DNA of 64,000 bases from CALIZF01 sp046292445. Its GTDB lineage: Bacteria > Pseudomonadota > Alphaproteobacteria > Rhodobacterales > Rhodobacteraceae. Positions 17,070-28,062 of this stretch are shown here, piece by piece. Each line of letters opens with the position of its first letter. Position 1 is the first letter of the stretch. Where the stretch lies: contig JBKBQT010000010.1 in NCBI GenBank assembly GCA_046292445.1, forward strand, positions 1 to 64,000, written 5' to 3'. The notes beneath the pieces are model-generated. The model was not told the origin of the DNA, made no database searches, and was given only the letters and a program-made list of their open reading frames with translations. Made by a program: the position numbers and the translations under genes.

Positions 17070-17918
17070 ATGGTTGAGAACGACCGCTGGGGCATCATCC
17101 TGACGCATATCGTGCTGATCCTCGGGGTCGCGCTGGTGGTGTTCCCGGTCTATGTTGCCGTGGTTGCCTCGAGCCATCCGCCGGGCACCTTCGTGCGCGG
17201 GGTCATGCCGCTCTGGCCGGGGCCCAATGCGCTCGAGAACTATCGCACGGTGATCTTCGAGGGCCGCTCGCGTGCAGGCACGCCGCCGATCGGCGGGATG
17301 CTGTGGAACAGTTTCCTGATGGCCATGGCGATCACCATCGGCAAGCTGTCGATCTCGATCATCTCGGCCTTCGCCATCGTCTATTTCCGCTTTCCCTTCC
17401 GCATCTTCTTCTTCTGGGTCATCTTCCTGACGCTGATGCTGCCGGTCGAGGTGCGGATCGTGCCGACATTCCAGGTCGTCGCGGATCTCGGGATGCTCAA
17501 CAGCTTTGCGGGCCTGTCGATCCCGCTCATCGCCAGCGCGACGGCCACGTTCCTTTTCCGGCAGTTCTTCATGACCGTGCCCGAGGAACTGATGGAGGCC
17601 GCCCGCGTCGATGGCGCGGGGCCGATGAAGTTCTTCAAGGACATCCTGCTGCCGCTGTCGATCACCAATATCGCGGCGCTGTTCGTGATCATGTTCATCT
17701 ACGGCTGGAACCAGTATCTCTGGCCGCTGCTCATCACGACCGACCCCGAATACTACACCATCGTGATGGGCATCCAGCGCATGGTGACGGGCGGCGACAG
17801 CGAGCCGTTGTGGCACCTTGTGATGGCCACCGTGGTGCTGGCCGCCCTGCCGCCGATCCTCGTGATCCTCTTCATGCAGCGGCTGTTCGTCAAAGGCCTG
17901 ACAGAGACGGAGAAATAA
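17070..17918 (+). CDS. ugpE: sn-glycerol-3-phosphate ABC transporter permease UgpE
   Basis: This 282-aa partner permease has six hydrophobic segments and the EAA motif EAARVDGAGPMKFFKDILLPLS. The N-terminus MVENDRWGIILTHIVLILG and the C-terminal QRLFVKGLTETEK match the family. The start at 17070 is preceded by GAGGGGACC. It ends three bases before the ugpC ATG, so the two are probably coupled. Confidence 0.94.
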   Translation: MVENDRWGIILTHIVLILGVALVVFPVYVAVVASSHPPGTFVRGVMPLWPGPNALENYRTVIFEGRSRAGTPPIGGMLWNSFLMAMAITIGKLSISIISAFAIVYFRFPFRIFFFWVIFLTLMLPVEVRIVPTFQVVADLGMLNSFAGLSIPLIASATATFLFRQFFMTVPEELMEAARVDGAGPMKFFKDILLPLSITNIAALFVIMFIYGWNQYLWPLLITTDPEYYTIVMGIQRMVTGGDSEPLWHLVMATVVLAALPPILVILFMQRLFVKGLTETEK

Positions 17919-17921
17919 CCC

Positions 17922-18983
17922 ATGGCCTCGATCGTGATGGACGATCTGCACAAGGTCTATGCCGGCGGCATCAAGGCCGTGACCGCCATCAACCTCGATA
18001 TCGCGGACGGCGAGATGATCGTGCTCGTCGGCCCGTCGGGCTGCGGAAAATCGACCCTTCTGCGGATGGTCGCGGGGCTCGAGACGATCAGCAGCGGCAC
18101 GCTCAGGATCGGGGATCGGGTGGTGAACACCCTCGAGCCGGCCGAGCGCGACATCGCCATGGTGTTCCAGAACTACGCGCTCTACCCGCACATGACGGTG
18201 TTCGACAACCTCGCCTACGGCCTGCGCAACCGCAAGTTCCCCAAGGACGAGATCGACCGCCGCGTGCGCGCGGCAGCCGAGATGCTCGAGATCGCCGCCT
18301 TCCTCGACCGCAAGCCGCGCAACCTGTCGGGCGGCCAGCGCCAGCGGGTTGCGATGGGCCGGGCACTGGTGCGCGAGCCGGCGGCGTTCCTGTTCGACGA
18401 GCCGCTGTCGAACCTCGACGCCAAGCTGCGCGTCCAGATGCGGGTCGAGATCCGGCAATTGCAGAAGCGGCTCAAGACGACCTCGCTCTATGTCACGCAC
18501 GACCAGCTCGAGGCGCTGACGATGGCCGACCGGCTGGTGGTGCTCAACGGCGGGCGGATCGAGCAGGTCGGAACCCCGATGGATGTGTTCAACAGGCCGG
18601 CATCGGTCTTCGTGGCCGGGTTCATCGGATCGCCGGCGATGAACATGATCGAGACGGATTATTTGCGGCAGGCCGGGCACGCCGAACCGGCGCTCGATCT
18701 GCCGCGCGGCACGGATCTTGTCGGCATCAGGCCCGACAACCTGACCCTCGAGCGGCCCGACAGCCCGCATGTGACGCTTGCCGGCGATGTCGTCCTGCTC
18801 GAACCTGCGGGTGCCGAAAGCCATATCTACGTCGCGCTGTCGGGCAGTGCACAGCCCGTCACGGTCCGCGTCCAGGGCCTGCCGACGGTGCCGGAAGGCG
18901 CGCGCGTCGCGCTTTATGCCGCGTTGTCGTCGCTGCATCCGTTCGACCGTTCCACCGGCCTGCGAACCGCCCGCGCGGCGTGA
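17922..18983 (+). CDS. ugpC: sn-glycerol-3-phosphate ABC transporter ATP-binding protein
   Basis: This 353-aa ATPase of the MalK/UgpC group has Walker A GPSGCGKST, the Q-loop VFQNYALYPHM, signature LSGGQRQRVAMGRAL and Walker B FLFDEPLSNLD, followed by a C-terminal OB-type (TOBE) regulatory domain from about residue 235. It powers UgpA/UgpE. It is the last gene of ugpBAEC; no cytoplasmic glycerophosphodiesterase (ugpQ) follows. Confidence 0.95.
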   Translation: MASIVMDDLHKVYAGGIKAVTAINLDIADGEMIVLVGPSGCGKSTLLRMVAGLETISSGTLRIGDRVVNTLEPAERDIAMVFQNYALYPHMTVFDNLAYGLRNRKFPKDEIDRRVRAAAEMLEIAAFLDRKPRNLSGGQRQRVAMGRALVREPAAFLFDEPLSNLDAKLRVQMRVEIRQLQKRLKTTSLYVTHDQLEALTMADRLVVLNGGRIEQVGTPMDVFNRPASVFVAGFIGSPAMNMIETDYLRQAGHAEPALDLPRGTDLVGIRPDNLTLERPDSPHVTLAGDVVLLEPAGAESHIYVALSGSAQPVTVRVQGLPTVPEGARVALYAALSSLHPFDRSTGLRTARAA

Positions 18984-19312
18984 CACGTGGTCGGCTGCGT
19001 CCGGTGCCACGGGGCGCGGGCCGGCGGTCCGTGGCGGCACCGGCCATCCGCCGAACGCGGGCGACGCCGGCGAAAAGTCCCGGTGCCGCCCCCCCCCCCC
19101 CGCGGCCATCCTGCATCCCCGGCCACCGCTCGGCGAGTTTCGCGGTTCTGGCGGCGGCCCGACCGGGGGGATGCGGTAACGCTGTCGGTCTGGCGCCGCG
19201 TCCGGCAGCACATGCCCCGGGCGCCGAGGGGCCGCGCACGCCGGCCCGCTGCGACATGCCGATCCGGGCGCGGCTGCCGGGAGGCCGAGCCGATGCGCCG
19301 GGGCCGCCGCCG
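18984..19312. other. Convergent intergenic region with C13 homopolymer
   Basis: This 329-bp gap lies between the ugpC end and the end of the oppositely oriented peptide-transport operon. It contains an uninterrupted run of 13 C (19089-19101). The overlapping open frames show no protein family and are rejected. I see no clear intrinsic terminator. Confidence 0.4.
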
Positions 19313-20318
<1,006 letters not shown>

Positions 20319-20326
<8 letters not shown>

Positions 20327-21311
20327 GGGCGGCATCCGCCCTGTCCTGCGCATAGAGCCAGCAGGCCACCTGCCGCCGCCCGCCCCGGTCGATCGGCTCG
20401 GGCCGCTCGAGGCGGCAACGGTCGAACACCGCCTCGCAGCGCGGGTTGAAGGCGCAGCCCGGGGGGATCGCCGTCAGCCGCGGCATCGCGCCGGGGATCT
20501 GCGTCAGCCGCGCCATGTCCTGCGCCAGCGTGGGGATCGAGCCCATGAGGCCCTTCGTATAGGGATGCTCGGCCCGCTGGATCACGTCGCGCACCGGCCC
20601 GATCTCGGCCAGCCGCCCGGCGTAGAGGACGGCAACCCGGTCCGCCGTCTCGGCGATCACGCCCATGTCGTGGGTGATGAGCATCACCGCCGCACCCCTT
20701 TCGGCGCAGATCTCCTTGATCAGGTCGATGATCTGCGCCTGAACGCTCACATCGAGCGCGGTCGTCGGCTCGTCCGCGATCACCAGTTCCGGCTCGGCGC
20801 AAAGCGCGAGCGCGATCACCACGCGCTGGCGCATGCCGCCCGAGAAGGCATGCGGGTAATCGTCGATCCGCCGCTCGGCCGCCGGGATGCCGACGCGGTC
20901 GAGCAAGGCGACGGCGCGGCGGCGCGCCTCGGCCTCGGTCAGGTCGAGGTGGGTGCGGATCGTCTCGATCAGCTGCTGCGCGACGGTATAGAGCGGATTG
21001 AGGCTTGTCAGCGGATCCTGGAACACCATCCCGATCCGCTTGCCCCGGATGCGCCGCATGGCCTCGGCCGGAAGCGTGTCGATCCGCGCCCCCTGAAGCC
21101 AGACCTCGCCGCCCGCGATCCGTCCCGGCGGCTCCAGCAGGCCGATGATCGCGGCGCCGGTCAGCGACTTGCCCGCGCCGGATTCGCCGACCACGCCCAG
21201 CACCTCGCCGGCCGCGATGTCGAAACTCACCCGGTCGATGGCGCGCAAAGTGCCGCGGCGGGTGGGAAACTCCACCACAAGGTCGCGGACCGAGAGAAGC
21301 GGTGCCGCCAT
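20319..21311 (-). CDS. Dipeptide/oligopeptide-type ABC transporter ATP-binding protein (DppD-like)
   Basis: This 330-aa ATPase has Walker A GESGAGKS, signature FSGGMRQRVVIALAL, Walker B VIADEPTTALD and the C-terminal oligo_HPY motif (PPGCAFNPRCEAVFDRC). The start at 21311 overlaps the upstream permease stop by one base (TGATG). It acts with the DppF-like protein as a heterodimeric ATPase pair. Confidence 0.9.
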
Positions 21312-22225
21312 CACCGCAACCTCGGGTTCAGCGCATCGCGCAGCCAATCGCCGAGCAGGTTGACCGACAGTGCCAGCGCCAGCAGCGTGAGGCCCGGGAA
21401 CAGCAGGATCCACCATTCGCCCGAGAACAGGAACTGCTGCCCGATCCGGATCAGCGTGCCGAGCGAGGGCTGCGTCGGCGGCACCCCGACCCCGAGGAAC
21501 GACAGCGTCGCCTCGGCGATGATGGCAAGCGCAAGGCCGATGGTGGCGATGACCAGCACCGGCCCCATCACGTTGGGCAGGATATGGGCAAAGACGATGC
21601 GCGCCGGGTGCACGCCGATCACCCGGGCGGCCTGCACGTATTCCTTGCTCTTCTCGACCATCGCTGCGCCGCGCACGACGCGGGCATATTGCACCCAGTC
21701 GCTGAGGCCGATCGAGACGATCAGCACCCAGATCGCCACCTCCTCGCGCATCGAGGACGGGATGAACCCGCGCGCAACCCCGAAAATCAGCAGCGCGATC
21801 AGAATCGAGGGGAACGACAGCTGCACATCGGCGATCCGCATCAAAAGGCTGTCCACCCAGCCCCCGCGCCAGCCCGCGACAAGGCCGAGCGCGATGCCGA
21901 GCACCATCGCGAACAGCACTGCCGCCCCGCCGACGAACAGCGAGATGCGCGTGCCGTAGAGGATGGTCGACAGGATGTCCCGCCCCTGGTTGTCGGTGCC
22001 GAGCGGATAGCTGTTGCCGGTGAAGGCGTTGGGCGTCATCGGCGGGGTGAACCCGTCCATGAGGTTCAGCGTCGCGGGGTTGTAGGGATCGAACGGCGCG
22101 ATCCAGGGTGCGAGGATCGCCGCCGCGATCATCGCAAAGGCAACGACCGCGGCGAGGATCGCAACAGGCGAATGGCGGAAGGACCAGGCGATATCGCTGT
22201 CCCAGGCGCGGCGCAGACGGTCCAT
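21311..22225 (-). CDS. Dipeptide-type ABC transporter permease (DppC-like)
   Basis: This 304-aa membrane protein of the BPD_transp_1 family has an N-terminal cytoplasmic segment before the first helix, as usual for DppC/OppC. It has the conserved YPLGTDNQGRDILS motif in the first periplasmic loop and the EAA loop (YVQAARVIGVHPARIVFAHILPN). It begins three bases after the DppB-like stop. Confidence 0.92.
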   Translation of the reverse strand: MDRLRRAWDSDIAWSFRHSPVAILAAVVAFAMIAAAILAPWIAPFDPYNPATLNLMDGFTPPMTPNAFTGNSYPLGTDNQGRDILSTILYGTRISLFVGGAAVLFAMVLGIALGLVAGWRGGWVDSLLMRIADVQLSFPSILIALLIFGVARGFIPSSMREEVAIWVLIVSIGLSDWVQYARVVRGAAMVEKSKEYVQAARVIGVHPARIVFAHILPNVMGPVLVIATIGLALAIIAEATLSFLGVGVPPTQPSLGTLIRIGQQFLFSGEWWILLFPGLTLLALALSVNLLGDWLRDALNPRLR

Positions 22226-22228
22226 CGC

Positions 22229-23212
22229 TCAGTGTCTCGCCGATGCGCGATCGACGCGCAAGCGCGGATCGACGGCGTAGTAGAGAAGATCGACCGCAAG
22301 GTTGATGACCACGAACACGAGCGCGATCAGCATCAGATAGGCGGCCATCACCGGCACATCGACGAACTGCACCGAGTTGATGAACAGCGCCCCCACCCCC
22401 GGCCACTGGAACACGGTCTCGGTGATGATCGAAAAGGCGATGATGCTGCCCAGTTGCAGCCCGGTGATGGTGATGACCGGCACCAGCGTGTTCTTGAGCG
22501 CATGGCCGAAATGCACCGCCCGGTTCGACAGGCCGCGGGCGCGGGCGAACTTGATGTAGTCGGCGCGCAGCACCTCGAGCATCTCGGCCCGCACGAGGCG
22601 CATGATGAGCGTCATCTGGTACAGCCCGAGCGTGATCGACGGCAGCACGAGCGAGGCCCGCCCCGAGGCCGTGAGGAAACCGGTGCGCCAGGGCCCGACA
22701 TCCACCGTCTCGCCCCGCCCGAAGGACGGCAGCCACTTGAGCTCCACCGCGAAGACCCAGATCAGCAGGATGCCGATCAGGAAGGTCGGCAGCGACACCC
22801 CGATCAGGGACACGGTCATGACCGCATTCGACAGCCAGCCCTTGCGGTTGAGCGCGGTATAGACCCCGAAGCCCACCCCGAACACGAAGGCGAGCACGCC
22901 CGAGACCAGCGCAAGCTCCAGCGTCGCCGGCAGACGCGACAGGATTAGCGGCAGCACCGATTGCTGCAGCCGGTAGGAGATGCCGAAATCGCCCTGAACC
23001 GCCCGGCCGAGGAACAGCGCGAACTGCACCGGCACCGGATCGTTCAGGCCCAGCCGCTCGCGCAAGGCCGCGCGGTCGGCCACCGATGCCTCCTGCCCCA
23101 TCATCGTCGCCACCGGATCGCCGACATAGCGAAAGAGCGAAAAGGCGACGAGGCCGACGACCAGCATCACCATGACCGACTGCGCAAGCCTGCGGAGGAT
23201 ATAGGCGATCAT
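22229..23212 (-). CDS. Dipeptide-type ABC transporter permease (DppB-like)
   Basis: This 327-aa permease begins MIAYILRRLAQSV, the typical DppB start, and carries RLGLNDPVPVQFALFL and the EAA loop (YIKFARARGLSNRAVHFGHALKN). It forms the translocation pore with the DppC-like protein. It lies downstream of the substrate-binding protein gene across a strong stem-loop. Confidence 0.92.
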   Translation of the reverse strand: MIAYILRRLAQSVMVMLVVGLVAFSLFRYVGDPVATMMGQEASVADRAALRERLGLNDPVPVQFALFLGRAVQGDFGISYRLQQSVLPLILSRLPATLELALVSGVLAFVFGVGFGVYTALNRKGWLSNAVMTVSLIGVSLPTFLIGILLIWVFAVELKWLPSFGRGETVDVGPWRTGFLTASGRASLVLPSITLGLYQMTLIMRLVRAEMLEVLRADYIKFARARGLSNRAVHFGHALKNTLVPVITITGLQLGSIIAFSIITETVFQWPGVGALFINSVQFVDVPVMAAYLMLIALVFVVINLAVDLLYYAVDPRLRVDRASARH

Positions 23213-23250
23213 CGGGGCCTGTGCGGGTTGAAGGGCCTGCGGCGAAGACG

Positions 23251-23285
23251 CGTCGGGCGGCCCCCGCCGAGGGGGCCACCCGACG
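23251..23285 (-). repeat. Stem-loop between binding-protein and permease genes of the peptide operon
   Basis: Arms 23251-23265 (CGTCGGGCGGCCCCC) and 23271-23285 (GGGGGCCACCCGACG) pair over 15 positions with one mismatch around a 5-nt loop. It starts 14 nt after the binding-protein stop on the minus strand. There is no T-run. Position and strength suggest mRNA protection or partial termination raising binding-protein output. Confidence 0.7.
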
Positions 23286-23299
23286 GTGGCAACGGTCGG

Positions 23300-24904
23300 T
23301 CAGTCGAAGGTGACCGTCGTCATCTTGGGCTGGTTCTCGGGGTGAACCGCGACATTCACGCCGGCGCGCGTCGCATAGGCCAGAAGCTGGTTGTGCACCA
23401 TCAGGAACACCCGGTCCTCTTGCACCCGGTCCCAGATCGCGGCGATCGTCGCGTCGCGCTTGGCCAGATCGGTTTCGGTCGCGAGCGATTCGATCATCGC
23501 ATCGACCTCGGGCACCTCATAGTGCGAGCCGTTCCAGCCGCCCCGCGCACCTTGCTGGGAATGCACGAGGAAGTCGAAGATGTACTGGCTGTCGAAGGTC
23601 GGCACGCCCCAGCCGAGCAGGTAGAAATCCACCCGCCGGTTCTGGATCTCGGGGAAGTGGATGGTGCGCGACTGGCTCACGAGATTGGCCTTGATGCCGA
23701 TCCGGCCGAGCATGCCGACATAGGCCTGGCAGATCGCCTCGTCGTTCAGATACCGGTCGTTGGGGCAGTGGAAATCGACCGAGAACCCATCGGCAAGACC
23801 CGCCTCGGCCATCAGCGCCTTGGCCCGCTCCACATCGGGCGGCCCGTAGGCGTCAAGCTCGGCGCGCCAGCCGTTGACGAAGGGCGGGGCGTTCTGCGCC
23901 CCCGGCACCGACTGGCCGCGCATGACCACCTGGCGGATCGCATCGCGGTCGAGGGCGAGCGCCATCGCCTCGCGCACGGCCGGGTTCTTGAACGGGTTGC
24001 CCGGCACGCTGGCCGAGCGCAGGTTTTCCGACCCCATGTCGTAGGAGAAGAAGATGGTGCGGTTTTCCGCCCCGGTGGTCACCGTGATGCCGGGCGTGCC
24101 CTGAAGCCGCGCGATGTCCTGCACGGGGACGTCCTGCACGAAATCGACCTCGCCGGACAAAAGCGCGGCGACACGGGTCGCGGCCTCCTTGATCGGGGTA
24201 TAGACGATCTCGGTCACCGCCGGTTTCTCGGCCGCCCAGTGGTTCTCGTTCAGCCGCAGGACGGTGCGCACCTCGGGGTCGCGCGAGGCGAGGATGTAGG
24301 GGCCGGTGCCGTTGGTATTGCGGACGGTGAACTTTTCCTCGCCCGCCTTGAAGTCCTGCGGCGCCTCGACGCCGTTCGCCTCGATCCAGCCCTTGTCCAT
24401 GATGAAGAAGTTGGTGAGGTTCTGGACATAGAGCGGCGCCGGGCCGGACATTTTGATGTGGACGGTGTGATCGTCCACCGCCTCGGCGCCGGCGACGGCG
24501 GCGTGCAGGCCCTTGAAGTCCGACGTCTCGGCGGTCACCCGCGCCACACTCGCCACCACGTCCTCGGCCGTCAGGTCGGCGCCGTCGTGGAACTTGACGC
24601 CCTGCCGCAGCTTGAACACCCAGACCGTCGGATCGTCCGGATGGATACCCCATTCGGTGGCGAGGCCCGGCTCGAGGCTGCCGTCATTGGCGCGCGTCAC
24701 GAGCGTTTCATAGATGTGGTGCAGCAGAGTGGAGGTCGGCCCTTCGTTGGCCGAATGCGGATCGAGCGTCAGCGCATCGCCGACGCGCCCCCAGCGCAGC
24801 GTCGTCGCATCGGCCGCGGTCACCGCGAGCAGCAGCGCCGAAGCGGCCAGCGCAAGGCGGCTGGTCCCGCGCAGAAGGCCAGAACCCTTGAGGCTATGGT
24901 GCAT
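23300..24904 (-). CDS. ABC transporter substrate-binding protein, family 5 (dipeptide/oligopeptide type)
   Basis: This 534-aa periplasmic protein has a signal peptide (LALAASALLLAVTAADA). The SBP_bac_5 signatures LRWGRVGDALTLDPHS, FKLRQGVKFHDGADLTAEDVV and AVREAMALALDRDAI are visible. The ATG at 24904 is preceded by AGGGAG; a longer frame upstream lacks an RBS and would bury the signal peptide. It heads a five-gene minus-strand operon. The ligand is unknown, and the divergent TIM-barrel isomerase gene hints at a sugar or sugar-derived ligand rather than a peptide, but this is weak. Confidence 0.9.
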   Translation of the reverse strand: MHHSLKGSGLLRGTSRLALAASALLLAVTAADATTLRWGRVGDALTLDPHSANEGPTSTLLHHIYETLVTRANDGSLEPGLATEWGIHPDDPTVWVFKLRQGVKFHDGADLTAEDVVASVARVTAETSDFKGLHAAVAGAEAVDDHTVHIKMSGPAPLYVQNLTNFFIMDKGWIEANGVEAPQDFKAGEEKFTVRNTNGTGPYILASRDPEVRTVLRLNENHWAAEKPAVTEIVYTPIKEAATRVAALLSGEVDFVQDVPVQDIARLQGTPGITVTTGAENRTIFFSYDMGSENLRSASVPGNPFKNPAVREAMALALDRDAIRQVVMRGQSVPGAQNAPPFVNGWRAELDAYGPPDVERAKALMAEAGLADGFSVDFHCPNDRYLNDEAICQAYVGMLGRIGIKANLVSQSRTIHFPEIQNRRVDFYLLGWGVPTFDSQYIFDFLVHSQQGARGGWNGSHYEVPEVDAMIESLATETDLAKRDATIAAIWDRVQEDRVFLMVHNQLLAYATRAGVNVAVHPENQPKMTTVTFD

Positions 24905-25141
24905 GTCTTGACTCCCTGTAGGCAGGCCGCGCCGTTCCGGCCCGCAGTTTTCTTTGACGCCGGCCACTGCAGCCCGGAGTGCATCCCGCAGGATGCGCCG
25001 CAGACCGAACCGGGGTCAAGCGCTGGCGTGCCGGAAGCCGGCCCCGTGCTGTTTCAGCCGCGCCACGGCATTGTAACCTGTCCGTCACGCAACGGTCGCG
25101 CGGCGCCGTTACCGCTCGACCCGCAAAAGCAGGAGACGACC

Positions 25142-25957
25142 ATGCCCCTTCCCGTCATCGGCGCCGCGATGCCGACCTCGGCCCTGGAAACCTATCGCGA
25201 CTGGATCCTCGAGAAGAGCCGCGATCTCGAGATCCAGTCGTTCATCAATGCCGAGGTGCTGAACGGCGACTGGCAACCGCTGGCGGACCAGACGCGCCGC
25301 CTGCTCGACGGCTACACCGGGCGGCTGGGCATCCACGGGCCGTTCTGGGGCCTCAACATCGCCGCGCTCGATCCGGACGTGCGCACCGTCGTGGCGCGGC
25401 GGATGGACCAGGCGCTCGATGTCTGCGCCGCGATCGGCGCGACCCAGATGGTGATCCATTCGCCTTACACGACGTGGGATTACAACAACATCGACAACTA
25501 TCCCGGCGGGCGGGCGCGGCTGATCGAGGCAGCGCAGGCGACCATCGGCGCGGCGGTCAGGCGCGCGGGCGAGCAGGGCGTCGTCCTCGTGATCGAGAAT
25601 ATCGAGGATATCGATCCGCTCGACCGCAAGCGGCTTGCCGAAAGCTTCGGGTCGGACGCGGTGCGCGTATCGGTCGATACGGGCCATGCGCAATACGCCC
25701 ACGGCAGCACCGGTGCGCCGCCGGTGGATTACTACATCACCGCCGCGGGGGCGATGCTCGACCACATCCACCTGCAGGACGCCGAAGGCTATGCCGACCG
25801 GCACTGGAGCCTCGGCGAAGGCACCATCCGCTGGGCGCAGGTGTTCCGCGCCATCGCCGCGCTGCCGGTGCGGCCGCGCCTGCTGCTCGAGCTGCGGGAC
25901 AACACGCAGATCCCCGCATCCATGGCGTTCCTCGCCGCGCAGGGCCTGGGCGAATAA
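25142..25957 (+). CDS. Sugar phosphate isomerase/epimerase-like TIM-barrel protein
   Basis: This 271-aa protein matches the AP endonuclease 2 / xylose-isomerase-like TIM-barrel family. Segments MVIHSPYTTWD, VLVIENIEDIDP, VSVDTGHAQ and DHIHLQDAEG carry the conserved Glu, Asp, His and His metal ligands at strand ends, and LLELRD closes the barrel. The ATG at 25142 follows CAGGAGACGACC. It is divergent from one family-5 ABC operon and upstream of another, so it may act on the imported compound. The exact reaction (isomerase, epimerase or lyase) cannot be told from sequence. Confidence 0.8.
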   Translation: MPLPVIGAAMPTSALETYRDWILEKSRDLEIQSFINAEVLNGDWQPLADQTRRLLDGYTGRLGIHGPFWGLNIAALDPDVRTVVARRMDQALDVCAAIGATQMVIHSPYTTWDYNNIDNYPGGRARLIEAAQATIGAAVRRAGEQGVVLVIENIEDIDPLDRKRLAESFGSDAVRVSVDTGHAQYAHGSTGAPPVDYYITAAGAMLDHIHLQDAEGYADRHWSLGEGTIRWAQVFRAIAALPVRPRLLLELRDNTQIPASMAFLAAQGLGE

Positions 25958-26425
25958 CGGGCAAGCGCGTCCTGACGTCCGATCTGCACCGCGCCGCGAT
26001 GGGGCGCGATCTCGGCCACGCCCGGCACCGCCGGGCGGCCTGCCGCGGCGGCGCAGAGGACGCAGGACTTTCTCGAGGGGCCGGGCCAGTTCGCCGTCAT
26101 TCTCGCCGATGCGGCGGGCCGCACGGTGCATTTCGAGAATTTCATCGACCGCCACATCCCCATCGCGCGGGCCAATTTTCGCCCGCGCCGCACCGCGAGC
26201 TGACCGCCGGGCGCACCAACGCCAGCCTGCGATCGCAGGTGACGGTTTTACCAGCCGAAACAGATGCTTGCGCGCCTGGCCCCTGTTTCCCGCCTGACGT
26301 GAAATCTTCAAGAAACCGATAGCTGCCGTTCACCGGCGCGACACAGAGCCACCGCAGAACAGCGCCAAGTCGGCCGGCCTTCGCTCGCCGCGACCCACAC
26401 ACGCCCCCCACAGGAGTCTCGCGTC
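25958..26425 (+). pseudogene. Possible gene remnant (about 25976-26203) plus promoter region of next operon
   Basis: After the isomerase stop, the same frame stays open from a TGA at 25973-25975 to a TGA ending at 26203. It reads like a real protein C-terminus (QDFLEGPGQFAVILADAAG, then HFENFIDRHIPIARANF). It has no ATG, GTG or TTG start with an RBS. I could not assign a family. It may be a decayed gene fragment, or an open frame kept by chance at high GC. Bases 26204-26425 hold no gene and should contain the promoter of the following binding protein. Confidence 0.3.
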
Positions 26426-28060
26426 ATGCTCATCACCCGCCGTTCCACGCTGCGCGTCGGCGCCGCTGCGGCCGCCAGCATCGCGCTGCCGCGCTTTGCC
26501 ATCGGCCAGTCGGCCCGGCCGTCGATCACCGTCGCCGTGCAGAAGATTTCCAACACGAACACGCTCGACGTGCTGCGCGAGCAGTCGAATGTGGGCGAAC
26601 GCATCTTCTTCACCTCGATGTGGGAAGGGCTGATCGGCCGCGACTACCAGCAGAACCTCGCGCGCAAGCCGATGCTGGCGACCGAATGGCGGCGCATCGA
26701 CGACAGCACGCTCGAATTCACCCTGCGGCAGGGCGTGAAGTTCCACAACGGCGAGGAGATGACGGCGGATGACGTCGTGTTCACCTTCAGCCGCGAGAAG
26801 ATGTTCGGCGACACCGAGCCGAAGAACCGCGAGACGATCCGCCGCGAGGGCCTCGGGCTCTTCACCGTGCGCGAAGGCAAGGAGCTGCCGCCGCAGGTGC
26901 CGGCCTCGGCGCGCAACGCCTTCCCCGACCTCATTGCGGTCGAGGCGATCGACCGCTACACCGTCCGCTTCATCAACGGCTCGCCCGACGTGACGCTGGA
27001 AGGGCGGCTGTCGCGGTTCGGCGCCAATATCTGCAGCCGCAAGGGCTGGGACGATGCCGCGACCTACCTCGACTGGTCGCGCAAGCCGATCACCACCAGC
27101 CCCTACATGGTCGAGACTTTCGTGCCCGACACCCGGCTCGACCTCGTCGCCTTCGACGACTACTGGGGCGGCCGCCCGCCGCTTGCCCGGATCACCTTCG
27201 TCGAGGTGCCGGAAGTCGCCAGCCGGATCAACGGCCTTCTGTCGGGCGAATACCAGTTCGCCTGCGACGTGCCGCCCGATCTCATCCCCGAGATCGAGCG
27301 CAACGCCGCCTTCGAGGTGCAGGGCGGAACGATCCTGAACCACCGCATCACCGTGTTCGACAAGCATCACGCGCAACTGGCCGACCCGCGCGTGCGCCGC
27401 GCGCTGACCCATGCGATCGACCGGCAGGCGATCGTCGATGCGCTCTGGGCCGGACGGACGGTCGTCCCCGCCGGCCTGCAATGGCCCTATTACGACGACA
27501 TGTTCATCGCCGACTGGACTGTGCCCGCCTATGACCCGGCGCTGGCGATGTCGCTGCTGAAGGAGGCCGGCTACAAGGGCGATGCGATCCCCTACCGCCT
27601 CTTGAACAACTACTACACCAACCAGAACGCGACCGCGCAGGTTCTGGTCGAGATGTGGAAGGCGGTCGGGCTCAACGTCGAGCTGCAGACGGTCGAGAAC
27701 TGGGGCCAGGTGCTCGAGCCCGGCCCGAACCGCGCGATCCGCGACTGGTCGAACTCGGCGCCGTTCAACGATCCGGTGTCCTCGCTCGTCGCCCAGCACG
27801 GGCCGAACGGCGGGCAGCAGCAGTGGGGCGAATACGAGAACGCCGAGCTCAACAGGCTGTGCGAAATCCTCGAGACCTCGACCGACCAGGCGGCCCGCCG
27901 CGCGGCCTTCGCCCGGGCGCTCGAGATCGCCGAGCGTGAGGATCCCGCCTATACCGTGCTGCACCAGAACGCGACCTTTACCGCCAAGCCCAAGGCGATC
28001 CAGTGGACGGCGGCCCCCGCCTTTGCCATGGACTTCGGCCCCGGCACGATCGCGCTTTGA
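26426..28060 (+). CDS. ABC transporter substrate-binding protein, family 5, Tat-type signal
   Basis: This 544-aa SBP_bac_5 protein has an N-terminus ITRRSTLRVGAAAAASIALP, which looks like a twin-arginine signal, suggesting export in folded form. Family segments TEWRRIDDSTLEFTLRQGVK, FHNGEEMTADDVVFTFSR and RVRRALTHAIDRQAI are present. It differs clearly from the other family-5 protein in the window, so the two operons are not a recent duplication. The ATPase gene follows after 2 bp with no hairpin between. Confidence 0.9.
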   Translation: MLITRRSTLRVGAAAAASIALPRFAIGQSARPSITVAVQKISNTNTLDVLREQSNVGERIFFTSMWEGLIGRDYQQNLARKPMLATEWRRIDDSTLEFTLRQGVKFHNGEEMTADDVVFTFSREKMFGDTEPKNRETIRREGLGLFTVREGKELPPQVPASARNAFPDLIAVEAIDRYTVRFINGSPDVTLEGRLSRFGANICSRKGWDDAATYLDWSRKPITTSPYMVETFVPDTRLDLVAFDDYWGGRPPLARITFVEVPEVASRINGLLSGEYQFACDVPPDLIPEIERNAAFEVQGGTILNHRITVFDKHHAQLADPRVRRALTHAIDRQAIVDALWAGRTVVPAGLQWPYYDDMFIADWTVPAYDPALAMSLLKEAGYKGDAIPYRLLNNYYTNQNATAQVLVEMWKAVGLNVELQTVENWGQVLEPGPNRAIRDWSNSAPFNDPVSSLVAQHGPNGGQQQWGEYENAELNRLCEILETSTDQAARRAAFARALEIAEREDPAYTVLHQNATFTAKPKAIQWTAAPAFAMDFGPGTIAL

Positions 28061-28062
28061 CC

